From Hyphomicrobiales bacterium (GTDB lineage Bacteria; Pseudomonadota; Alphaproteobacteria; Rhizobiales; Aestuariivirgaceae): a DNA stretch of 20,156 bases. Below, one piece after another: positions 15,528 to 20,156 of this stretch (position 1 is the first letter of the stretch; the number at the start of each line of letters is the position of its first letter). A model generated the notes under the pieces. It had not been told where the DNA came from and did no database searches. It saw only the letters and a program-made list of their open reading frames with translations. The position numbers and the translations under genes were made by a program. The stretch covers positions 1-20,156 of the forward strand of contig JANXRO010000349.1 of the NCBI GenBank assembly GCA_025356765.1, given 5' to 3'.

Positions 15528-16247
15528 ATGAGCAAAATCAAATACAAACGCATCTTGTTAAAGATTTCGGGTGAGGTTTTGATGGGTGCCCAAGGTTTTG
15601 GCATTGATCTGGCAACCGTTGGCCGCGTTGCCGACGAGGTTTTAGCTCTGAAAAACCAAGGCGCCGAAGTTGCATTGGTGATTGGCGGCGGCAATATATT
15701 CAGGGGCTTGGCCGGCGCTGCCAAAGGCATGGACCGCGTTTCAGCTGATCATATGGGCATTATGGCCACCGTGATGAATGCCTTGGCCATGCAGGGTGTT
15801 CTCAATTCCAAAGGCGTTGATGCGCGCATGTTATCCGCCATTGCCATGCCCACTGTTTGCGAAACCTATGCGGCCGCACGCGGCGTTCATCATTTGCAAT
15901 CGGGCCGCGTGGTTATTTGTGCGGCGGGCACAGGCCTGCCATTTTTCACCACCGACACAGGTGCCGCGTTGCGTGCCGCTGAATTGAAATGTGATGCGCT
16001 TTTTAAAGGTACCAGCGTTGACGGGGTTTATTCAGCTGATCCGAAAACAAATCCAAATGCCAAGCGCTATGAACACGTAACATTTAATGATATTTTGGCG
16101 CAAGATTTGCGCATTATGGATCCGGCTGCAATCGCCCTTGCGCGAGATAACAACATTCCGGTAGTTGTATTTTCCATTCGTGAAGCCGGAAACGTCAGCA
16201 AAGTTTGGCAAGGTTCTGGCCAGTTCACACTTGTAACAAAGGATTAG
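15528..16247 (+). CDS. pyrH: UMP kinase
   Basis: PyrH phosphorylates UMP to UDP with ATP, the first committed step from UMP to the pyrimidine nucleotides, in the cytosol. From the ATG at 15528 the product is 239 residues, the normal size, beginning MSKIKYKRILLKISGEVL with the phosphate-binding Lys12 and Gly15. The glycine-rich VIGGGNIFRG loop (51-60) and the FTTDTGAALRAAEL region near residue 145 are also family features. The frame is open upstream to a GTG at 15444, but that extension is outside the conserved fold. A GGTGG ribosome-binding element precedes the ATG. A terminator upstream means a promoter must lie in 15428-15527; none is clear. rpsB and tsf, usual upstream neighbours, are absent. 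frr follows after 3 bases. Confidence 0.97.
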   Translation: MSKIKYKRILLKISGEVLMGAQGFGIDLATVGRVADEVLALKNQGAEVALVIGGGNIFRGLAGAAKGMDRVSADHMGIMATVMNALAMQGVLNSKGVDARMLSAIAMPTVCETYAAARGVHHLQSGRVVICAAGTGLPFFTTDTGAALRAAELKCDALFKGTSVDGVYSADPKTNPNAKRYEHVTFNDILAQDLRIMDPAAIALARDNNIPVVVFSIREAGNVSKVWQGSGQFTLVTKD

Positions 16248-16250
16248 ATT

Positions 16251-16817
16251 ATGGCCGCACCAACCCCCTTCAACGCCGCTGATATTAAACGCCGAATGCA
16301 AGGCGCAATCGACTCTTTGAAGCACGATTTTGGCGGCCTTCGCACGGGCCGCGCCTCGGCAAGTTTGCTCGACCCTGTTATGGTTGATGCCTATGGTTCT
16401 AAAATTCCAATCGTACAGGCAGCATCAGTCACGGTGCCTGAACCCCGCATGCTGCAAGTGAATGTGTGGGATCGCGGTTTGGTCATCGCCGTTGAAAAAG
16501 CCATCATGGCTTCAAACTTGGGGTTGAACCCCCAGACTGAAGGCCAAATCATTCGCCTGCGCATGCCAGATTTAACGCAAGATCGCCGCAAGGAGTTGGC
16601 AAAAGTTGCGCATACCTACGCTGAAAAAGCTCGTGTTGCTGTGCGCAATGTGCGCCGCGATGGCATGGACCAATTAAAAGCTTTGGAAAAAGCAAAATTG
16701 ATTGGTGAAGATGAAGAAAAAACCAAGGCCGATGAAGTTCAAAAAATGACAGACGCAACGATCAAAGATATTGATGCCACGTTGAAAACCAAAGAAGCAG
16801 AAATTATGCAGGTTTGA
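16251..16817 (+). CDS. frr: ribosome recycling factor
   Basis: RRF works with EF-G to split post-termination ribosomes. The 188-residue protein is close to the usual 185, with the conserved LRTGRASASLLDP segment near residues 30-42, the SVTVPEPRMLQVNVWD hinge region and the long helical stretch with RKELAKVAHTYAEKARVAVRNVRRD. Its ribosome-binding site (AAGGA) overlaps the 3' end of pyrH, and only 3 bases separate the genes, so the two are co-translated. uppS follows after 9 bases. Confidence 0.97.
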   Translation: MAAPTPFNAADIKRRMQGAIDSLKHDFGGLRTGRASASLLDPVMVDAYGSKIPIVQAASVTVPEPRMLQVNVWDRGLVIAVEKAIMASNLGLNPQTEGQIIRLRMPDLTQDRRKELAKVAHTYAEKARVAVRNVRRDGMDQLKALEKAKLIGEDEEKTKADEVQKMTDATIKDIDATLKTKEAEIMQV

Positions 16818-16826
16818 GATAAAACT

Positions 16827-17552
16827 GTGAGCAGCCAAAACCACATTCCGCGTCACGTTGCCATAATTATGGACGGCAATGGTCGTTGGGCCTCTGAACG
16901 TGGTCTGCCGCGATCAGCGGGCCATAAAGCAGGTATCGATGCCTTGCGCAGAGCGGTGACGTGTGCGCAAGATATGGATGTGGAATGTCTGACGATTTAT
17001 TCCTTCAGCACTGAAAATTGGTCACGGCCAAAAGCTGAAGTGGCGTTTCTGCTGGCACTGCTCAAACGTTTTATTCGCCAAGATGTGGCTGATCTGCATA
17101 GCAAGGGTGTTCGAATCCGCGTGATTGGTGCGCGTGAAGATTTGGAACCCAGTTTGGTTCGCATGTTGAATGATGCCGAACAACTCACTGAAGCCAACAC
17201 CCAACTCACCCTTGTGGTGGCTTTTAACTATGGCAGCCAACAGGAAATTTTGCGCGCCACGCAAAAGTTGGCCCATGACGTGGCGGCTGGCCGATTGGCA
17301 CCAAACGATATAACCATGGCCCATATCGAAGCCAATCTTGAAACCGCCCCCATGCCACCGGTTGATCTTCTCATCCGCACTGGCGGCGAAGAGCGCATTT
17401 CAAATTTCCTGCTTTGGCAATGCGCCTATGCAGAATTTATATTTTTGCGGCAATATTGGCCAGATTTTGATGCGGTACTGTTTGAAAAGGCCGTGGCAAC
17501 CTATCAATCGCGTGAACGTCGATTTGGTGGGCTTAAAGCAAAATCTGCATGA
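16827..17552 (+). CDS. uppS: isoprenyl transferase (undecaprenyl diphosphate synthase)
   Basis: UppS condenses isopentenyl diphosphate onto farnesyl diphosphate to make the C55 carrier lipid precursor for peptidoglycan and O-antigen synthesis. The 241-residue protein starts at a GTG (16827), the only start that keeps the essential HVAIIMDGNGRWA segment (10-22, catalytic Asp16) with a normal short N-terminus. It also has the SFSTENWSRP motif near residues 60-69 and the RTGGEERISNFLLWQCAY segment near residues 182-199, which binds the diphosphate. The stop overlaps the cdsA start (ATGA, 17549-17552), so the lipid precursor genes are coupled. No strong Shine-Dalgarno precedes the GTG. Confidence 0.96.
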   Translation: MSSQNHIPRHVAIIMDGNGRWASERGLPRSAGHKAGIDALRRAVTCAQDMDVECLTIYSFSTENWSRPKAEVAFLLALLKRFIRQDVADLHSKGVRIRVIGAREDLEPSLVRMLNDAEQLTEANTQLTLVVAFNYGSQQEILRATQKLAHDVAAGRLAPNDITMAHIEANLETAPMPPVDLLIRTGGEERISNFLLWQCAYAEFIFLRQYWPDFDAVLFEKAVATYQSRERRFGGLKAKSA

Positions 17553-18383
17553 CGGCACCCGCCACGCCAAAATGGGCTGATTTGGGTTTGCGTTCAGCCT
17601 CTGCCATCGTTCTGATGCCCGTTGTGCTTTATGCCGTGTGGCAGGGCGGCATTTGGTTTCAAATGTTAATTGCGGTTTTGGCCGTTCTCATCGCCCAAGA
17701 ATGGGCCAACATTGTCCATGGCGGCAGTTCAAGGCTGTTTGGGCTTTTGGCTTTAGCGGGTCTTTCAGGCGTGTTTGTGACACAAGCCCAAGGGTTGGAT
17801 GCGGCTTGTGCCGTGATTTTGGTTCTGTGGCTTTTATCAGTTTTAGCGTGGCTAAAAAATGCTGGCACAAGCTCGATCTGGTCGTTGCTTGGCGTTTTTT
17901 ACGTGGGCCTTCCGATGATCGCGCTTTATTTGTTGCGCAATGACGGCGCTTTGGGTGTTTGGGCTGTTTTGTGGTGCTTTCTCATCGTCTGGGCCGCAGA
18001 TATAGCAGCCTATTTCGCGGGGCGCATGATTGGGGGCCCGAAGCTTGCGCCATTGCTTTCACCAAAAAAAAACCTGGGCGGGTTTGGGCGGCGCGGTATT
18101 CGGTGCCGCAGCTCTTTCCGTCGCCTATGCTTGGAGTTTGGGTTTCAACGGTTTTCATCTCGCCCTGTTGGCAGCAATTCTCGCACTGGTTGAACAGGCC
18201 GGAGACATTTGTGAAAGTGCCATGAAAAGGCGCTATGGCGTTAAAGACTCAGGCAATTTCATCCCTGGCCACGGCGGCGTGTTAGACCGGGTTGACGGTC
18301 TTTTGGCCGTTGTTTTGATTGCAACGATTATCGGTTTTGCCCACCGAGCGGGCCAGCCAGCCGAGGGGCTTTTGCGTTGGTAA
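17549..18383 (+). pseudogene. cdsA: phosphatidate cytidylyltransferase, frameshifted in this sequence
   Basis: CdsA is the inner-membrane enzyme that makes CDP-diacylglycerol from phosphatidate and CTP. Frame one (17549-18193) encodes the hydrophobic N-terminal half with several membrane helices, ending in conserved sequence at LAPLLSPKK. It then goes out of frame and stops 40 codons later. The correct continuation, TWAGLGGAVFGAAALS onward, is in another frame and runs to 18383. It includes the family signature, from SAMKRRYGVKDSGN to PGHGGVLDRVD. The switch is at nine A (18064-18072); eight A would give one 277-residue protein of normal length. Because the active-site signature lies after the shift, neither half alone could work. 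cdsA is essential, so a sequencing or assembly error, or rescue by transcriptional slippage, is more likely than true loss. Start overlaps the uppS stop. Confidence 0.88.
18064..18072 (+). other. A9 homopolymer at the cdsA frame break
   Basis: Nine consecutive A lie between CC and CC. Reading CCA AAA AAA ACC would need eight. Runs of this length are prone both to sequencing indels and to RNA polymerase slippage. Loss of one A restores the full cdsA frame. Confidence 0.85.
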
Positions 18384-18399
18384 CCATCTTGCCCGATTG

Positions 18400-18431
18400 T
18401 TGACGCAATGCCCGTGCTTTGTGGTTAAGAT
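18400..18431 (+). promoter_or_regulatory. possible promoter for rseP-bamA
   Basis: TTGACG (18400-18405) resembles a -35 element and TAAGAT (18426-18431) a -10, but the spacing is 20 bases, longer than ideal. It lies in the 102-base gap between cdsA and rseP. Weak evidence. Confidence 0.25.
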
Positions 18432-18485
18432 TCGGTAAATAGATCAATTCAAATAGAGTTGATTGCGCGTTGCGGGGTAGATCAG

Positions 18486-19595
18486 ATGCAGTTTATAGCC
18501 AATTTTTCGCCAGCCTATTTCGGCTTCTCAATTCTAGCCCTATTGGTTATGATTGTGATTATCGTGTTCATCCACGAATTTGGCCACTTCATTGTGGGTC
18601 GTTTGTGCGGCGTTAACATCGAAGCCTTTTCCATTGGTTTTGGCCGCGAAATTTTTGGTTTTAACGATAGGCATGGCACCCGCTGGAAAATTTGCATGTT
18701 GCCCTTGGGCGGCTATGTGAAGTTTGAAGGCGATGCAAACGCCGCAAGCCTGCCCTCAGCAACGCATTCACCTTCACCCACATCATTACAGGGTGCAGCA
18801 CTTTGGAAGCGTTTCTTGATTGTGTTGGCAGGACCCGTTTCAAATTTCATTCTGTCGATCGTCATTTTCGCAAGCATGGCCATATTTGTTGGCGAATATG
18901 TTATTCCCGCAAAAGTGGGCGGTGTTAAAGAAAACAGCGCCGCCAGTGCCGCTGGCCTGCAAGTGGGTGATCTCATTCGCAAGATTGATGGAAAATCCAT
19001 TGCAAGCTTTGCTGATATTACTGAAGCCATGGTGCTTCAAGGCGAAACCCCGGTGCTGCTCACCATTGAGCGCGGTGGCCAAACTTTCGACGTAAGCTTA
19101 ACGCCTAAAACCCAAATCGTAGATGATGAAATTAACGGTAAGATGAAACGCAGCCTGATTGGCATTTCATCTGATGCAACCAACGCCCAAGCCGTCAAAT
19201 CAACCGTGGTTGAAGGCCTTACAATCGGTGTGAACCGAACATGGTTCATCACCTCAACCACCATGCGTTACTTGGGCAAAATGTTTTTAGGCCTGGAAAG
19301 TGCCGATCAGATGCACGGGCCCATCGGAATTGCCAAAATGGCCGGCACAACGGCCTCCATGGGGCTGGCAACATTCATCTTTTTTATTGGCTATATTAGC
19401 GTTTCCATAGGTCTTGTTAACCTATTCCCAATCCCAATGTTGGATGGTGGCCACTTAGTGTTTTTTATCATCGAAGGGATTATGGGAAAACCGGTTAGTC
19501 AGCAGACGCAAGAATGGAGCTTTAGAATTGGTCTTTCGGCCATTCTGATGCTTGTTATTTTTGTGTCGAAGAATGATTTGTTTTCAAGGTTCTAG
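18486..19595 (+). CDS. rseP: site-2 zinc metalloprotease RseP (intramembrane)
   Basis: RseP cleaves membrane-embedded anti-sigma factors and signal-peptide remnants within the inner membrane. From the ATG at 18486 the protein is 369 residues. The zinc motif HEFGH (His30, Glu31, His34) lies in the first helix and the third ligand region is MLDGGH (Asp320). One PDZ domain (about 140-210) with AAGLQVGDLIRKIDGKSI lies between; E. coli RseP has two, while shorter alphaproteobacterial forms (MmpA-like) have one. The frame extends upstream to a TTG at 18459, but the ATG gives the standard N-terminus. It is followed by bamA, the common order, and preceded by cdsA without dxr. Confidence 0.95.
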   Translation: MQFIANFSPAYFGFSILALLVMIVIIVFIHEFGHFIVGRLCGVNIEAFSIGFGREIFGFNDRHGTRWKICMLPLGGYVKFEGDANAASLPSATHSPSPTSLQGAALWKRFLIVLAGPVSNFILSIVIFASMAIFVGEYVIPAKVGGVKENSAASAAGLQVGDLIRKIDGKSIASFADITEAMVLQGETPVLLTIERGGQTFDVSLTPKTQIVDDEINGKMKRSLIGISSDATNAQAVKSTVVEGLTIGVNRTWFITSTTMRYLGKMFLGLESADQMHGPIGIAKMAGTTASMGLATFIFFIGYISVSIGLVNLFPIPMLDGGHLVFFIIEGIMGKPVSQQTQEWSFRIGLSAILMLVIFVSKNDLFSRF

Positions 19596-19709
19596 CCCAT
19601 CATAATTCAAACGGATGTTTCATTTGCATTCGAAACAAAAATGGTTAAAACGCGACATAGTTATGTAACTGTTCGAGGACGGCTCGTTGAGTTTAAGAGT
19701 GGCAATTTG

Positions 19710-20156
19710 ATGCGTATGAAATTTAGCCTAGTTGGGCTCCTCGTTGCGGTTTTAAGTTTTAGCTTGCCTTTGTCGGCTGGTTTTATGTCGCTGTCTGTTT
19801 CAGCTCAAGCTGCCACCAATAATGTAATAATTGAAGGCACCCAGCGCGTAGAGCGCGAGACAATTTTGTCTTACCTGCAGTTTGGCCCTAATGAGGCTGT
19901 CAGCTCTGAAAAAATTGACGCATCGATTAAAACCCTTTTCCAAACGGGTTTGTTTTCAGATGTTAAAATTTCGCGCCGTGGCGGTTCCATCGTGATCAGT
20001 GTTGTTGAAAACCCCATGATCAACACCGTGAACTTTGAAGGCAACAGCGAAATTGATGACGACACCTTGAAAAAGGAAGTTGAAGTTCGTGAGAGCAACA
20101 TTTTCACAAAATCACGCGTGCAAAGCGACACGCGCCGCATTTTGGCGCTTTACCAA
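19710..20156 (+). CDS. bamA: outer membrane protein assembly factor BamA, N-terminal part (runs off right edge)
   Basis: BamA is the outer-membrane beta-barrel protein that inserts other barrel proteins. Only the first 149 codons are present: a Sec signal peptide (MRMKFSLVGL, hydrophobic core, cleavage expected after the SAQA at 31-34), POTRA 1 starting NVIIEGTQRVERETI (about 38-102) and the start of POTRA 2 (INTVNFEGNSEIDDD). The family pattern of a short beta strand, EGN/T and a helix with LFxTGLFSDV is clear. The ATG at 19710 or the one two codons later (19716) gives a proper signal peptide. The frame is also open to an ATG at 19641, which would bury the signal. The 114-base gap after rseP holds a TGTTTC/GAAACA inverted repeat (19616-19637) but no sure promoter or terminator. 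Confidence 0.95.
   Translation, partial: MRMKFSLVGLLVAVLSFSLPLSAGFMSLSVSAQAATNNVIIEGTQRVERETILSYLQFGPNEAVSSEKIDASIKTLFQTGLFSDVKISRRGGSIVISVVENPMINTVNFEGNSEIDDDTLKKEVEVRESNIFTKSRVQSDTRRILALYQ

Noticed and set aside
18064..18072. Programmed -1 ribosomal frameshift in cdsA
   Set aside because: The A-run looks slippery, but a -1 shift leads to the wrong frame; restoration needs loss of one base (+1), so this mechanism does not fit.
18459..18485. Longer rseP starting at TTG 18459
   Set aside because: The ATG at 18486 gives the standard N-terminus just before the HEFGH helix; the extension adds a charged stretch with no support.
18384..18485. Missing dxr between cdsA and rseP as an anomaly
   Set aside because: In several Hyphomicrobiales (for example Sinorhizobium) dxr is elsewhere and cdsA is followed directly by rseP, so this is ordinary for the group as far as I recall.

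Overview
The window is a gene-dense chromosomal stretch from an alphaproteobacterium, most likely in or near the Hyphomicrobiales (Rhizobiales). This rests on recognised gene families and order: a two-domain cold-shock protein followed by a DUF192 protein with gloA divergent to it, clpP-clpX-lon, and pyrH-frr-uppS-cdsA-rseP-bamA without dxr between cdsA and rseP. Base composition is moderate rather than the high G+C of many members of the order. No insertion sequence, prophage, CRISPR array or rRNA was seen, and no species can be named.

Region 1 (1-2669, minus strand) reads gloA, an FAD-dependent amine-oxidase-like protein, a DUF1365 protein and the start of a DUF2177 membrane protein. The last three are joined by two 4-base ATGA overlaps, so they are translationally coupled. 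They form a widespread, poorly characterised set often found beside cyclopropane-fatty-acid-synthase-like genes. Region 2 (2670-4090, plus) holds a long leader, a double cold-shock-domain protein and an exported DUF192 protein. Region 3 (4101-6744, minus) is a DUF1800-DUF1501 pair; the second member has a Tat signal. Region 4 (6829-8997) is an LpxO/OlsC-like Asp/Asn beta-hydroxylase facing a polytopic O-antigen ligase-like protein, with their stop codons directly abutting.

Region 5 (9157-15379, plus) is a protein quality-control block: clpP, clpX, lon, tRNA-Leu(UAG) and tig. A near-consensus heat-shock (RpoH) promoter lies before lon and is folded into a 14-bp inverted repeat. A weaker RpoH-like site lies before clpP. 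Rho-independent terminators follow lon and tig. tRNA-Leu and tig appear to share a transcript.

Region 6 (15528-20156, plus) is the pyrH-frr-uppS-cdsA-rseP-bamA series, linking UMP synthesis, ribosome recycling, undecaprenyl and phospholipid precursor synthesis, envelope stress proteolysis and outer-membrane protein assembly. cdsA is interrupted in this sequence by a one-base excess in a run of nine A, which separates its catalytic signature from its N-terminal half. bamA runs off the right edge.

The genes are mostly core functions and I saw no clearly new defence or mobile system. The points most worth a second look are the palindromic lon promoter, the cdsA A9 tract, the hydroxylase/ligase envelope pair, the coupled FAD-DUF1365-DUF2177 operon, and the placement of tig between lon and pyrH.
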